NCBI GenBank assembly: GCA_022749655.1
Contig: CP094243.1
Location: 1,240,001 to 1,304,000, forward strand
Reading direction: 5' to 3'
Source of the DNA: Xanthomonas phaseoli pv. phaseoli
GTDB taxonomy: Bacteria; Pseudomonadota; Gammaproteobacteria; Xanthomonadales; Xanthomonadaceae
Length of the DNA stretch: 64,000 nucleotides
The first letter of the stretch is position 1. Every line of letters begins with the position of its first letter. A model generated the notes under the pieces. It did not search any database, was not told the origin of the DNA, and was given only the letters and a program-made list of their open reading frames with translations. Shown in pieces: positions 9,146-20,071 of this stretch. Position numbers and translations under genes: made by a program.

Positions 9146-10012
9146 TCACAGCCGCTTGCCTGCAGCTCTCGAGGTCTTTACCTGTTCTGACTCGCTACGC
9201 CGGTCCGGCGTCCGCGGCGGGTCCTGCACCGGCTGATTGTTTTGCAGCAGCCACAACATGATGGTCTTCTGGCGGACGTAGTTGGCGCGCACATAGGCGT
9301 AGATCAGCCCATGCCAGCCATCGCGAAAGCCGCCGCGCAACAGGTAGCCGCGCCAGAAGCGCCAGGCCGGCGCCAGCACCAGCTTGCTCCAGGTGGCGCG
9401 TTTGCCGCGCGCATGTTCGTGCTCGGCCATCATCTGCGCGTAGCGCTGGGTCTTGCTCAGTTGCTGCATCAGCGAGCGGTACGGGTAATGGATCAGATCG
9501 CCCGCCAAGGTCTCCACGGGGCCATCCACGCTGGCCGCCTCGTGGATCTCGCGCTTGCCGCGCCAGCCGCCGCGGCGGCGATCGAACAAGCGCAGCACCC
9601 GGTCCGGATATGCATTGCCGTGGCGCAGGAAGCGACCGAAGTAGTCGGACAGGCGTGCGAAGCGGTAGCCGGCCGCCGTGGCGAAACCGGTATCGCGCGC
9701 CGCGATGATCGAGGCGCGCAGGGCATCGCTGACGCGTTCGTCGGCGTCCAGGCACAACACCCAGTCGTGGCTGGCCTGCGCAACGCAGAATGCCTTCTGG
9801 CTGCGGTAGCCATCGAAGGCGCGGTGCAGTACGCGTGCGCCGTACGCGCTGGCGATGGCGGCGGTGGCATCGGTGGAGCCGCAGTCCACCACCACGATCT
9901 CGTCGCAGAACGCCAGCGAGGCTAGACAGTCGCGTAGGCGATCGGCCTCGTTGAACGCGATAATGCAGGCGCTGATGCGCGGCCGTTCGTCGGGTGCGGT
10001 CGAAGAGGACAT
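9146..10012 (-). CDS. Family 2 glycosyltransferase, WaaE/KdtX-like
   Basis: 288 residues, cytoplasmic. A GT-A fold enzyme: RISACIIAFNEADRLRDCLASL opens the nucleotide-sugar domain, IVVVDCGSTDATA follows, and WVLCLDADERVSDAL holds the metal-binding D-x-D. The WRGKREIHE block is typical of the lipopolysaccharide core branch (WaaE/LgtF-like) of GT2. It probably adds a sugar to the inner core. Its ATG (10010-10012) abuts the start of the divergent gene at 10013/10016, so each promoter must lie inside the other gene's coding sequence. Confidence 0.85.
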   Translation of the reverse strand: MSSSTAPDERPRISACIIAFNEADRLRDCLASLAFCDEIVVVDCGSTDATAAIASAYGARVLHRAFDGYRSQKAFCVAQASHDWVLCLDADERVSDALRASIIAARDTGFATAAGYRFARLSDYFGRFLRHGNAYPDRVLRLFDRRRGGWRGKREIHEAASVDGPVETLAGDLIHYPYRSLMQQLSKTQRYAQMMAEHEHARGKRATWSKLVLAPAWRFWRGYLLRGGFRDGWHGLIYAYVRANYVRQKTIMLWLLQNNQPVQDPPRTPDRRSESEQVKTSRAAGKRL

Positions 10013-10015
10013 GTG

Positions 10016-11074
10016 ATGGCCGATTACCTGCTGTTCGCAACGGAGCGTTACGCGTTGCCTATTCTGGCGCCATTGGCGCAGGCGTTACAGGCCTGCGGGC
10101 ACGCGGTGTCGGCCTGGTTCGAAGGTGGCGCGCGCGGGTTGGCGCTGCCGGGCGTGCGCGAGGTCGGCCTGCGCGAGGCGCTGGCGCTGCGCCCGCGTGC
10201 GGTGTTCAGTGCCGCCAACTGGGTGCCACCGTTTGTTTCCGGTGCGAAAGTGCAGCTGTTTCACGGTTTCAACGTGCAAAAGCGCGAGGACAATCGCGGC
10301 CATTTCAGGGTGCGTGGGCTGTTCGATCTGTACTGCACGCAAGGCCCGGCCACCACCGCGCCGTTCCGCGCGCTGGGCAGCGTGCGTGAGGGCCATTTTG
10401 CCGTGGTGGAAACCGGCTGGCCCAAGCTCGATCCGGTCTTTCGCGACGATGGCGGCCGTAGCGCGGCCTTGCGTGCGCCGGCCGCCGGCCGCCCGGTGAT
10501 CCTGTTCGGTTCCACCTTTACCGAGCGGTTGAGCGCAGCGCCCGCACTCTACGACGAGATCGCCGCCGACATCGCGCGCGGCGCGCATTACTGGCTGCTG
10601 ACCTTGCACCCGAAGTGCGCTCCGGAACTGTTCGATCGCTATCGCGCACTGGCAGGCGCCAACGCACGCTTCATCGAGCCAGAAGAGGTCATGGCCGCGC
10701 AACGTGCGGCCGATGTGCTGGTTTCCGATACCTCATCGATCGTGTCCGAGTTCGTGGTGCAGCACAAACCGGTGGTGACCTTTCGCAACCGCGTGCCGCA
10801 GCCGCACATGCTCGACTTCCGTCAGGCAGAGCAGTTGCCGCAGCAGCTGGCGCGCGCGCTGGCGCCGGATGCGGCACTGCGTCGCGCGCTCGCCAGTTAC
10901 GCCGATGCGATTCACCCGTATCGCGACGGGCAGTCTTCCGAACGGGTGATTGCCGCCACCGAAGACTTCATTGCCGGCAAGCTCGGCAGGTTGCGCCGCA
11001 AGCCGCTGGGTGCGGCGTGGCGCGGGTTGCAGATCCGTCGCGAGCTCGGATATTGGGGGCCGTCGCAGCGTTGA
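10016..11074 (+). CDS. CDP-glycerol glycerophosphotransferase-like protein
   Basis: 352 residues from the ATG at 10016. A GTG one codon earlier is also possible. The C-terminal half has the signature of PF04464 enzymes: HYWLLTLHPKC, RFIEPEEVMAAQRAADVLVSDTSSIVSEF, then KPVVTFRNRVPQ. In Gram-positive bacteria this family polymerises glycerol phosphate. In xanthomonads and relatives homologues sit in lipopolysaccharide core loci, where the substrate is not firmly known. The neighbours (GT2, O-antigen ligase-like, GT39) support an envelope glycan role. It is head to head with the GT2 gene with essentially no spacer. Confidence 0.8.
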   Translation: MADYLLFATERYALPILAPLAQALQACGHAVSAWFEGGARGLALPGVREVGLREALALRPRAVFSAANWVPPFVSGAKVQLFHGFNVQKREDNRGHFRVRGLFDLYCTQGPATTAPFRALGSVREGHFAVVETGWPKLDPVFRDDGGRSAALRAPAAGRPVILFGSTFTERLSAAPALYDEIAADIARGAHYWLLTLHPKCAPELFDRYRALAGANARFIEPEEVMAAQRAADVLVSDTSSIVSEFVVQHKPVVTFRNRVPQPHMLDFRQAEQLPQQLARALAPDAALRRALASYADAIHPYRDGQSSERVIAATEDFIAGKLGRLRRKPLGAAWRGLQIRRELGYWGPSQR

Positions 11075-11104
11075 TCGCTGCTGGTGGATCGTTGACGAGA
11101 TGCT

Positions 11105-11146
11105 TCCGGTGCGCGGTTGATCCAATCCCGATTCCCGATTGCCCAA
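11105..11146. repeat. Intergenic GGGATT-type repeat arm
   Basis: Between the converging glycerophosphotransferase-like gene and the YdbT-like gene lies CAATCCCGATTCCCGATTG, the reverse complement orientation of the repeat flanking the def-fmt spacer. It ends right at the stop codon of the YdbT-like gene. It could form or support a 3' end, but no perfect hairpin with a T run is seen. Confidence 0.45.
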
Positions 11147-12652
11147 TCACCAGCGTAGCTTGCGCCGCGCCAGCGCGGCACCGAGTTGCGCCTGCAGCGC
11201 CTGCGCCTGGGCGAACGGCACAAAGCGCAGCCGCAATGCCGGGCCGGTGGCACTGGCGCCGGCCGTATCCAGCCAAAGCGTGGCGGTGCCGGATAGCCGA
11301 TCCAACGGCGAGCGCTGCAGCTGCAGCGCCTGCAGCTTGTCCAGCTCGGCCAGCCGCCACCAGCGCTTCCACCAGCCGCCGCGCACCGCGACGTAACGCG
11401 CATCCACCGCATAGGCCATGCGCTGCACCTGGCGCTGCGCCTTGAACGCGCTCCACGGCAGCCACACCAGCAACCACAAGGCCTGGCTGCCGAACTGCCA
11501 CGCCAGGCCCGCCGTCAGCGGCAGCAGCATCAGCGCGGCGGGCAGACTCAAGCGCCACCAGCAATGCGTGGCGATCGTTTGCCACTGCGTCGGCGGCCAG
11601 GCGATGCCGGGCAGTAGGCGTTGCAGCAAGGCATCGCAGTGCTGCGGCTCGGCAATGGGCGCGAGCTCCTTCAGTGCGCTGCCTTCGTTATCGCCTCTGC
11701 CGGCCACTGCGGTGTCCACCCGCAATTGGCGACGACCGAACAGGCGATGCAGCAGGCCTTCGTACAACGTCCACGACTGGATCCGCCGCAACGCCACGCT
11801 GCTGCGGATCCGCGTCAGCAGCCCGCGCTCCACGGTGAGGCGGCGCTCGGATTCGCTCAGATGGAAGCCGTGGTACTGGGTCACCGCCAGGGCGACCGAC
11901 AGCGCGCGCATCGCCAACAACAGGGCAAGCGTGGCGAGGATCGCCAGCGTTGCGGTGACCGCGACGCCGGGATGGATCTGGCTGACGTAGCGATAGGCCA
12001 GCTCGCCGTTATGCTCGACGAAGTCGGATACCGTGCGGCGCGGAATCATCTGGTAGATCACGCCAAAGCCGGCCGCCACCACCACCATGCCGCGATTGGA
12101 GATCAGGCCCAGCCGGATGACCTCGGCCATCGGCAGGCGCAGCAAGCTGCCGCTGTCTTCTTCGATCTGCGGCGCCGGCACGCCTGCGTCGATTGCACGG
12201 CGCCGTATCAGGTCTTCCAGCGCAAGCGCCTGATCCAGCCGCAGCACGCGCATCTCCGCTTCCGGCTTGTGTCCGCCGGCCGACTCCAGCCGCACCTCGG
12301 CCACGCCGGCCAGACGGTGCAGCAGCGATTGATGCACCACCACGTTATGGATGCGCGCAAACGGAATATCGCGCCGGCTGCGTTCCAACAAGCCGCTGCG
12401 AATGGCCACGCTATCGCTGCCGATCCGGTAGCGGTAGGTGAAGTAGCGCAGCACCGAAATCGCCACCAGCACCGCAATCACCACCGCGGTGGCGATCTGG
12501 TCGGCAACATCGCGATTGCCGTCGCGGCTGCCGAACAGGATCAGTGCCGCCAGCGGAATCAGGAACTGACGGAACTGCTGCAGCAACACGAACACCCACG
12601 ACAACGGATGCAGGCGCTGCTCGTCGTTGCCGCGATGTGCAACGGCATTCAT
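11147..12652 (-). CDS. PH-domain membrane protein, YdbT/DUF304-like
   Basis: 501 residues with paired transmembrane segments near residues 20-75, 195-265 and 385-425, each pair followed by a bPH2 (DUF304/YdbS-YdbT) domain, giving three repeats of the unit. The first, YRYRIGSDSVAIRSGLLERSRRDIPFARIHNVVV, is the best preserved. The ATG at 12650-12652 overlaps the stop of the gene before it by four bases (ATGA). Two-gene ydbS-ydbT pairs are widespread. Proposed roles concern the membrane or export of toxic peptides, but function is open. No defect is seen. Confidence 0.85.
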   Translation of the reverse strand: MNAVAHRGNDEQRLHPLSWVFVLLQQFRQFLIPLAALILFGSRDGNRDVADQIATAVVIAVLVAISVLRYFTYRYRIGSDSVAIRSGLLERSRRDIPFARIHNVVVHQSLLHRLAGVAEVRLESAGGHKPEAEMRVLRLDQALALEDLIRRRAIDAGVPAPQIEEDSGSLLRLPMAEVIRLGLISNRGMVVVAAGFGVIYQMIPRRTVSDFVEHNGELAYRYVSQIHPGVAVTATLAILATLALLLAMRALSVALAVTQYHGFHLSESERRLTVERGLLTRIRSSVALRRIQSWTLYEGLLHRLFGRRQLRVDTAVAGRGDNEGSALKELAPIAEPQHCDALLQRLLPGIAWPPTQWQTIATHCWWRLSLPAALMLLPLTAGLAWQFGSQALWLLVWLPWSAFKAQRQVQRMAYAVDARYVAVRGGWWKRWWRLAELDKLQALQLQRSPLDRLSGTATLWLDTAGASATGPALRLRFVPFAQAQALQAQLGAALARRKLRW

Positions 12653-13158
12653 AGCGCGTCGTCGTCGTGATCGAGCTGCCGGGCCAGGCGGTCGCGCAGG
12701 CGCTCGGCATCGTCCTGATCCAGCCCCGACAGCGCCACCGCATTGAGCCGGCTGCCGGCGGTGTGCACCACCAGCGTGGTCAGGCCGGTCGCGCGTTCGA
12801 TCGGCCCGCGACGCAGGTCCACATGCTGCACGCGCGAAATCGGGACACGCGTATCGCTTTGCCACAGATGACCGCGCTGCAGCGCCAGGCCATGCTGATC
12901 GAGTTTCCAGTGCGTCAGCCGGTGCCGCTTGACCGCCAACCAGGCGCCCAGCAGGGCGATGACCGCGGTCACGCCCAGCACCGCCGGCCAGTAACGCCAG
13001 GCGTGCAGCCAGACAATCGTGACGCCGGCTGCGATCAGGCCCGCACATCCTCCGCCGAGCGCGCCATTGATCGCCGCCACATACGCACCGCGACGCGGCA
13101 GCGACTGCCACTGGCTGTGCGTCACGGCTGGGGCTTCTGCCGGGGCGGGCCGGACCAT
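12649..13158 (-). CDS. PH-domain membrane protein, YdbS-like
   Basis: 169 residues from the ATG at 13156-13158. GTG starts at 13191 and 13248 are also open, none with a strong ribosome site, so the N-terminus is uncertain. Two adjacent hydrophobic segments (INGALGGGCAGLIAAGVTIV and YWPAVLGVTAVIALLGAWLA) precede one bPH2 domain: LDQHGLALQRGHLWQSDTRV, then ISRVQHVDLRRGPIERATGL. It ends in an acidic tail. Coupled by a four-base overlap to the YdbT-like gene, with which it probably forms a membrane complex of unknown function. Confidence 0.8.
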   Translation of the reverse strand: MVRPAPAEAPAVTHSQWQSLPRRGAYVAAINGALGGGCAGLIAAGVTIVWLHAWRYWPAVLGVTAVIALLGAWLAVKRHRLTHWKLDQHGLALQRGHLWQSDTRVPISRVQHVDLRRGPIERATGLTTLVVHTAGSRLNAVALSGLDQDDAERLRDRLARQLDHDDDAL

Positions 13159-13263
13159 GACGTCGGGGTGCGGCGGTGGAGCGTCGTGCACGTGGCTGGC
13201 CTGCAGAAGCGGTGCGCAAGCATAGCCGGCTGCCCAGTGCCGGCGCACCCGGCGCCGGGCGCG

Positions 13264-14393
13264 TTATTGCGCGGCCAGGATCAACGCATCCACATCCAGC
13301 GCGTGGCCGGCGCGCGCGGCCTTGGTGCGCAGGTATTGCTCGTTTTCGGCGGTGATGTCGCCGGTGATCGCGATGCGGTCTTCGACCACGATGCCGGCCG
13401 CACGCAGGCGTTCGGCCTTGGCCGGGTTATTGGTCAACAGCCGGATCCGGCTGATGCCCAGCCCGCGCAGCATCGCCACCGCACTGCCGTAGCGGCGCTC
13501 GTCCGGACCAAAGCCCAGCTGTGCGTCGGCATCGATGGTGTCCAGGCCCGCATGCTGATAGCCGTAGGCGCGCATCTTGGCGGCGATGCCGGTGCCACGC
13601 CCTTCCTGGTCCAAATACAGCAGGACGCCGCCACCGAGCTCCTTCAACTTGGCCAGGCCGTGCCGCAGCTGGTCGCCGCAATCGCATTTGAGCGAGCCGA
13701 ACAGGTCGCCGGTGAGGCACGACGAGTGCACGCGCACCGGCACCGCAGTGCTCAGGTCCGGCTGGCCGACCACGATCGCCACCTGGTCGCGCTGCGCCAC
13801 GCCGCCGCGAAACACCACGAACTCGCTCATGCCCAGGCCGCGCAGCGGTACCGGGGTGCGGGTCACCAGCTCGTAGCCGGCTGCCGCGGAGGTGGCACAG
13901 CCGCGGCTCAAATCGTCCAGCGCCAGCGACTGGCAGCCGGCGAACGCGGCATGGTCGTGCACATCGCGCAACTCCACCGCCAGCAGCGCCGGCAGCAGCA
14001 GGCCAAGCCGCGCGATCTCCACGCCGCCGGCATCCAGCGCATCGCCGGCCGTCCACTGCGCGGGCACCGGGGTGTCGCGCAGGTAGGCCAGCGCGGCGAG
14101 CTGGTCGTAGCTGTGATCGATCAGGCCTACGCGCGCACCCTGCGGCGCGCTCAGGCCCAGCACCTGGGCGCGGGTGGGCGTCACGAAGAGATAGTGACGC
14201 CCCCGCGGCGCGGGCGAACGCCGCATACGACTGCGCCGTGCTGCTATCCAGCGCCAGCACCGCACGCGCCTGCCCATCGGCCGCCGTCAGCAAGACCGGG
14301 CGCCCGGCGCGCAGTTCGGACGCGGCGCGCTCACAGCGAATCGCCGCCGGATCGCCGAAGGCCTGTGCGCTGGGGAGGGGAGGGGCTGCTCAT
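13264..14393 (-). pseudogene. ribA: GTP cyclohydrolase II (RibA paralogue) with degenerate N-terminal domain, twice frameshifted
   Basis: The C-terminal catalytic domain is complete: SSCLTGDLFGSLKCDCGDQL with three zinc-binding Cys, LLYLDQEGRGTGIAAKMRAY, and LLTNNPAKAERL. It would convert GTP to a diamino-pyrimidinone, the first riboflavin step. Two breaks lie upstream. A C run at 14200-14204 puts AAFARAAG and YLFVTPTRAQ in different frames, most simply one extra base. A pyrimidine/G tract at 14372-14384 separates the likely start (ATG at 14391-14393, MSS) from the AQAFGDPAAIRCERAASEL stretch. Repaired, it would be about 375 residues. A separate ribBA elsewhere in the genome would make this copy dispensable. 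That copy is not in the window. Confidence 0.8.
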
Positions 14394-14638
14394 GCACGAC
14401 TCCAAATGGGGATTGCCACGGCCGCTTCAAGGCGGGCGCCGCCGCGGTCACTGCGTGATCGCATCTACCCATTGTCGCGCGCCTGGCAACAGGCGGTCGC
14501 CACGACCGGGTAGAACGCTGCATCCAGCCGCTGCCGATTGAGTGGGCAGGCCCGCGCCGCTTGGTTGCCCTGCGGTCCGCGTTGTTCAGGGTGCGGCAAT
14601 GCTTTCTAATCGGGCGACCTCCATGTTCGCCGGGCCCC

Positions 14639-15160
14639 ATGCACATTGTCGATTGCAGCCAAGCGCGCCATGCCGGCGCCATCCTGGACATCTTCAACGA
14701 AGCCATCGCCAATTCCACTGCGCTGTACGACTACCGTCCCAGGCCACCGGAGAGCATGGTCGGCTGGTTCGCCACCAAGCAGGCGGGCGGCTTTCCGGTG
14801 ATCGGCGTGGAGCACGACGACGGCACCCTGATGGGCTTTGCCAGCTACGGTACCTTTCGCGCCTGGCCCGCCTTCAAGTACAGCGTCGAGCATTCGATCT
14901 ACGTGCACCGCGACCATCGCGGCAAGGGCCTGGGGCGTCTCCTGTTGCAGGCCCTGATCGCAGCGGCGCAAGCGCGCGGCGTGCACGTGCTGGTAGGTGG
15001 CATCGATGCCAGCAACCAGGCCAGCATCGCGTTGCACGAACAGTTCGGTTTCACCCACGCCGGCACCGTGCGCGAGGCCGGTTTCAAGTTCGGGCGCTGG
15101 CTGGACCTGGCGTTCTATCAACGCATCCTGGACACGCCTGCCGATCCGCACGACGACTGA
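14639..15160 (+). CDS. GNAT N-acetyltransferase, phosphinothricin-acetyltransferase type
   Basis: 173 residues. The fold follows the Pat/Bar branch of GNATs: AILDIFNEAIANSTALYDYR near the N-terminus, EHSIYVHRDHRGKGLGRLLL as the acetyl-CoA binding R/Q-x-x-G-x-G/A loop, then GGIDASNQASIALHEQFGF. Such enzymes acetylate small amines, for instance phosphinothricin, methionine sulfoximine or an amino acid. The natural substrate here is unknown. The ATG at 14639 was taken because it begins the conserved fold. It converges on the acyltransferase gene with a nine-base gap. Confidence 0.85.
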   Translation: MHIVDCSQARHAGAILDIFNEAIANSTALYDYRPRPPESMVGWFATKQAGGFPVIGVEHDDGTLMGFASYGTFRAWPAFKYSVEHSIYVHRDHRGKGLGRLLLQALIAAAQARGVHVLVGGIDASNQASIALHEQFGFTHAGTVREAGFKFGRWLDLAFYQRILDTPADPHDD

Positions 15161-15169
15161 GCGCCGGGG

Positions 15170-16084
15170 CTAGTGCGGATGCCGCTCGGTCGCATACGGG
15201 TTGGCCTCACCGCTGCCCGGCGGACGCAGTGTGTAGCGCTTGTAGGTCCACTGATATTGCGCCGGGTCGCGCCGGGCGATCTGTTCGATGCCGGCGTTGA
15301 GCGCACTGGCTGCACGCACCGGGTCCGCATCGGCCACCGCGGGGTCGGCCGGCTGCACGTGCAGCACGAACTGCAGATCGTCGCCGGCGCGTTCGCACCA
15401 ACCGTAGAGCACGATCGCCCCGGTCCGCTCGGCCAGCCGGTTGACCAGGGTCATGGTCAAGGCCGGAATGCCGAAGAACGGTGCGAACACGCCATCGCCC
15501 ATCTTCGGTTGCTGGTCCGGCAGGATGCCGACCGCGCCGCCATCCTTGAGCACCTTGAACAACTGCCGCACCGCCGGGCCTTCGGCGCGCACCTGGCGGA
15601 CGTTGTCGCCACCACGTGCCAACTGCAGGAAGCCATCCACCGCCTCGGATTCCGGCGGCCGGTAGACGATCGCGATCGGCCCGCGTTCGGACAGCCACTG
15701 GTTGAGCAGTTCCCAGTTGCCGAAATGCGGCGCCGCCACGATGACCCCGCGCCCGGAGGCCAGCGCGGCGTCGTAGAGTTCCTGTCCGTTGCGCTGCAGG
15801 CGTGCCAGGTTCTCCGCCGGCGGGCGGGTCCAGGTGCGCAGCACCTCCAGCGTCTGCCGCGCGGTCGATTGCAGGATCTGCGCATGCAAGCGCGCGCGCT
15901 GCTCGGCGCTCAGTTCCGGGTACGCCAGCTCCAGATTGCGGCGCGCCACGCGTGATTCGCGTGCATTGAGCTTGCGCCAGCTCCAGGCCAGCGTGTCGGC
16001 CACGCGCTTGAGCAACGGCCACGGCAAGCGGCCCACGGTGGCGGCGGTGGCATACAACAGGCGAGCGCGAACATCAGGTGTCAT
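15170..16084 (-). CDS. Lipid A late acyltransferase, LpxL/HtrB-like
   Basis: 304 residues from the ATG at 16082-16084, which gives the normal family length. A longer in-frame start at 16225 would overlap the dtd start. Catalytic motif HFGNWE (H-x4-E) follows [32 protein letters not shown] is the second conserved block and the C-terminal QYQWTYKRY the third. The enzyme adds a secondary fatty acyl chain to Kdo2-lipid IVA at the inner membrane. LpxL and LpxM cannot be told apart by eye. It is divergent from dtd across a 100-base gap. Confidence 0.88.
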   Translation of the reverse strand: MTPDVRARLLYATAATVGRLPWPLLKRVADTLAWSWRKLNARESRVARRNLELAYPELSAEQRARLHAQILQSTARQTLEVLRTWTRPPAENLARLQRNGQELYDAALASGRGVIVAAPHFGNWELLNQWLSERGPIAIVYRPPESEAVDGFLQLARGGDNVRQVRAEGPAVRQLFKVLKDGGAVGILPDQQPKMGDGVFAPFFGIPALTMTLVNRLAERTGAIVLYGWCERAGDDLQFVLHVQPADPAVADADPVRAASALNAGIEQIARRDPAQYQWTYKRYTLRPPGSGEANPYATERHPH

Positions 16085-16184
16085 CGGCGCAATTCTAAAC
16101 AGCGCAGACCGCGAAGGCCCGCGCGTGACAGTGCCGGCAGCGCTGGGCATGCTGCGCGGCACAGTTTGCCGCCCGAGAATGCCC

Positions 16185-16625
16185 ATGCTTGCACTGATCC
16201 AGCGCGTCACCCGCGCCAGCGTCACGGTCGATGACCAAATCGTCGGGCAGATCGGTCCCGGACTGCTGGCCCTGATCGGCGTGGAGCCCGGCGACAGTGA
16301 TGCGCAGATCCGGCGCCTGGCGGAGCGGTTGCTGAGCTATCGGGTGTTCGGCGACGCCGCCGGCAAGATGAACCGCTCACTCACCGATACGGGCGGCGGC
16401 CTGCTGCTGGTCAGCCAGTTCACCCTGGCTGCGGACACCAGTTCCGGCAACCGCCCGGGCTTCAGCACCGCCGCGCCGCCATTGGAGGCTGAACCGGCGT
16501 TCAATCGATTGGTGGCGATCTGCCGCGAAAAACACTGCGGTGGGGTGGAAACCGGGCGTTTCGGTGCCCATATGGTTGTCGACCTGGTCAACGATGGCCC
16601 GGTGACCTTCCTTCTCAGACCCTAG
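16185..16625 (+). CDS. dtd: D-aminoacyl-tRNA deacylase
   Basis: 146 residues, the exact usual length, from the second of two in-frame ATGs six bases apart ([13 protein letters not shown] is the canonical start). It hydrolyses D-amino acids wrongly attached to tRNA. The conserved [20 protein letters not shown] block and the [14 protein letters not shown] end, containing the cross-subunit Gly-Pro region, are both present. Cytoplasmic dimer by family knowledge. rpoD follows after 108 bases with its own -10-like element, so readthrough is possible but not needed. Confidence 0.95.
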   Translation: MLALIQRVTRASVTVDDQIVGQIGPGLLALIGVEPGDSDAQIRRLAERLLSYRVFGDAAGKMNRSLTDTGGGLLLVSQFTLAADTSSGNRPGFSTAAPPLEAEPAFNRLVAICREKHCGGVETGRFGAHMVVDLVNDGPVTFLLRP

Positions 16626-16683
16626 ATACAACACGTCCACCAGCGGTCCCGTCTTGAATCCGGCAGACCGGGCTTCACGCTGG

Positions 16684-16689
16684 TATAAT
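16684..16689 (+). promoter_or_regulatory. Candidate -10 element upstream of rpoD
   Basis: A perfect TATAAT lies 44 bases before the rpoD start codon. No good -35 hexamer is found at 16-18 bases upstream. TTGAAT at 16654-16659 is 24 bases away, too far for a standard sigma-70 promoter. The following TG of the sequence and the A+T-rich leader are compatible with a transcription start near 16696. Confidence 0.4.
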
Positions 16690-16733
16690 GCTAGGTTCTC
16701 TTTCCAATCTCAAAGCCGGTGGCGCGAGCACTC

Positions 16734-18611
<1,878 letters not shown>

Positions 18612-18635
18612 CGCCGCGGTCGTAACCGTGCAGTG

Positions 18636-18678
18636 ATCACGCAACAGCCCCGCTTATGCGGGGGGGGTGTTGCGTGAT
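18636..18678 (+). terminator. rpoD hairpin terminator
   Basis: Near-perfect inverted repeat 25 bases after the rpoD stop: ATCACGCAACAGCCCCGC pairs with GCGGGG and TGTTGCGTGAT around a TTAT loop, with a few extra G in the right arm. No T run follows, so termination may rely on the stem alone or on a Rho contribution. Confidence 0.75.
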
Positions 18679-18883
18679 GGCGTAGGCAATTGGCTATGCT
18701 GGGGACTCGGGCAGCTGTCGATCGCATGCAAGGCGCGTGTTGGTGGCGAAGTGCCCGGACGTTTCACGCACCGCCGACGAAGCTACACGGCCACGCAACA
18801 TTAAGCCGATGTTTCCGCAAACCTCACGTGGCGTTCTGACCGCGACTTCTAAGTTGGCCGACGAATGGAGACGAGATCGCTTT

Positions 18884-19129
18884 ATGAGTAGGCAAAGCCG
18901 CTTTGAAACCACCACGTACCGCGAACACGAGATCCGCGTGCGCGCCGAGCAGGCTTCCCCTAATGCCAAGTGGACGCTGTGGGTGGACGTGTATGCGCTC
19001 GGCGGCAAGCGCCAGCCGCGCATCGCCTGCAACGGGCTGGCCTATGCGACCTACCAAGAGGCCATCGCGCACGGTTTTCGTGCAGGTCGGCAGTTGATCG
19101 ATGGGCAGTTTGAGACGGCTGATGCCTGA
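18884..19129 (+). CDS. Small hypothetical protein, 81 residues
   Basis: From the ATG at 18884, with GGAG about 13 bases before it, the frame encodes a compact basic protein (RFETTTYREHEIRVRAEQAS, then KWTLWVDVYALGG and ATYQEAIAHGFRAGRQLID). The alternating polar/aromatic strands and one amphipathic helix near the end suggest a small folded domain. No signal peptide or membrane segment. Not recognised as a named family. It stands alone between the rpoD terminator and a tRNA gene, with a GGGATT-type repeat following its stop. An in-frame upstream extension to 18737 looks non-coding. Confidence 0.6.
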   Translation: MSRQSRFETTTYREHEIRVRAEQASPNAKWTLWVDVYALGGKRQPRIACNGLAYATYQEAIAHGFRAGRQLIDGQFETADA

Positions 19130-19130
19130 G

Positions 19131-19170
19131 GACAGGATTGGGATTTGTGATTCGAGATTGATAGGTTTGC
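19131..19170. repeat. Degenerate GGGATT-type intergenic repeat
   Basis: Directly after the stop of the 81-residue gene lies GGATTGGGATTTGTGATTCG and a GAGATTG, a worn copy of the repeat seen at 3160-3187 in the same orientation. The rest of the gap up to the tRNA holds nothing recognisable. Confidence 0.45.
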
Positions 19171-19400
19171 TGGTTGCGTCTAGATCGCGCGATTGCGTGC
19201 GCGGCGCCAGCAAATTCGATGCCCAAAGCCCAGCCGCCGCTGGGCTTTTTCGTTGTGACGCCCAGGCATGATCTTTCGGCTGTGCGTGCCGGGGTCGTTG
19301 CAGGTACAAGCCGGCTAGCAGACAGGGCGACGCCCAGACAGGTAAACTTTCGCGTCCGCTGCACGGCCCGACATGCTCGCCATCTCGCCGCCAGACACTC

Positions 19401-19476
19401 GGGCCTATAGCTCAATGGTTAGAGCAGAGGACTCATAATCCTTTGGTTCCAGGTTCGAATCCTGGTGGGCCCACCA
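19401..19476 (+). tRNA. ileX: tRNA-Ile with CAU anticodon (lysidine type)
   Basis: 76 bases with encoded CCA end. The acceptor stem GGGCCTA pairs with TGGGCCC (one G-T pair), the D arm contains AGCTCAATGGTTAGAGC, the anticodon loop is CTCATAA with CAT at its centre, and the T arm is CCAGGTTCGAATCCTGG. The body closely resembles the E. coli ileX tRNA, in which C34 is changed to lysidine by TilS so that AUA is read as isoleucine. Elongator tRNA-Met is the alternative for a CAT anticodon, but the arm sequences favour tRNA-Ile2. Confidence 0.88.
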
Positions 19477-19597
19477 TCAGCCTCCATGAGGCAATCGGAT
19501 GTTGCGCGCATCCTGATGATGAGCAGTTGCTGGAAGTCGATCTGACCCTTCGGTGGTCATCCAATGGCGATCTGGCTCAATCTCAGACTTCAGACAG

Positions 19598-20014
19598 TCA
19601 TGGCTCCGCAGTTCGCGACGCAGCAGCCACCGCAAAGCTGTCTTCAAGCATCAGAAACTGCGAGATATCGTTCCCCGTGATGGTGAGCACGATCGTAAAC
19701 GGCGTTTCGATGAGCTTTCCGGTGGCGGTGATGCGGCTGGCGAGCTCACCCACGATGACAGCGCGGTCGTTGCTGGCCAGCAGATCATGCACCTCGAACC
19801 GGAGGCGCTCCATCATCGTGCTGGAATCGCGGACGAACGCTTCTACCGCGCCGCGCCCGCTGCGTCGCCCAACCCATGGCAGTGCGGATGGGTCGCCCGG
19901 GATATGCCATTGCAGATCCGCACTGAACATTGCCGCGATGGTCTCAGGCGATGCACCGGAGCCGATCTTTTCAAGGAAGTTTTGCGCAATCGCCAAATTG
20001 TTTTGCATGCTCAT
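19598..20014 (-). CDS. SnoaL/NTF2-like small protein
   Basis: 138 residues with a GGAG 9 bases before the ATG. NNLAIAQNFLEKIGSGASPETIAAMFSAD and LQWHIPGDPSALPWVGRRSG show the cone-shaped NTF2-like (SnoaL/ketosteroid-isomerase) pattern, and VGELASRITATGKLIETPFT the central strands. Members act as isomerases, hydrolases or ligand carriers, so the reaction cannot be told. It lies 57 bases downstream of the SDR gene on the same strand and is probably cotranscribed with it, under a LysR-type regulator encoded divergently. Confidence 0.75.
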   Translation of the reverse strand: MSMQNNLAIAQNFLEKIGSGASPETIAAMFSADLQWHIPGDPSALPWVGRRSGRGAVEAFVRDSSTMMERLRFEVHDLLASNDRAVIVGELASRITATGKLIETPFTIVLTITGNDISQFLMLEDSFAVAAASRTAEP

Positions 20015-20071
20015 CTTGTTTGTCTCCAGTGGATTGGACGTGCACTCAAGGTAGCGCGCCGCCCGTGTGGG

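Noticed and set aside
16654..16689. TTGAAT plus TATAAT as a full sigma-70 promoter of rpoD
   Set aside because: Spacing is 24 bases instead of about 17, so only the -10 was kept.
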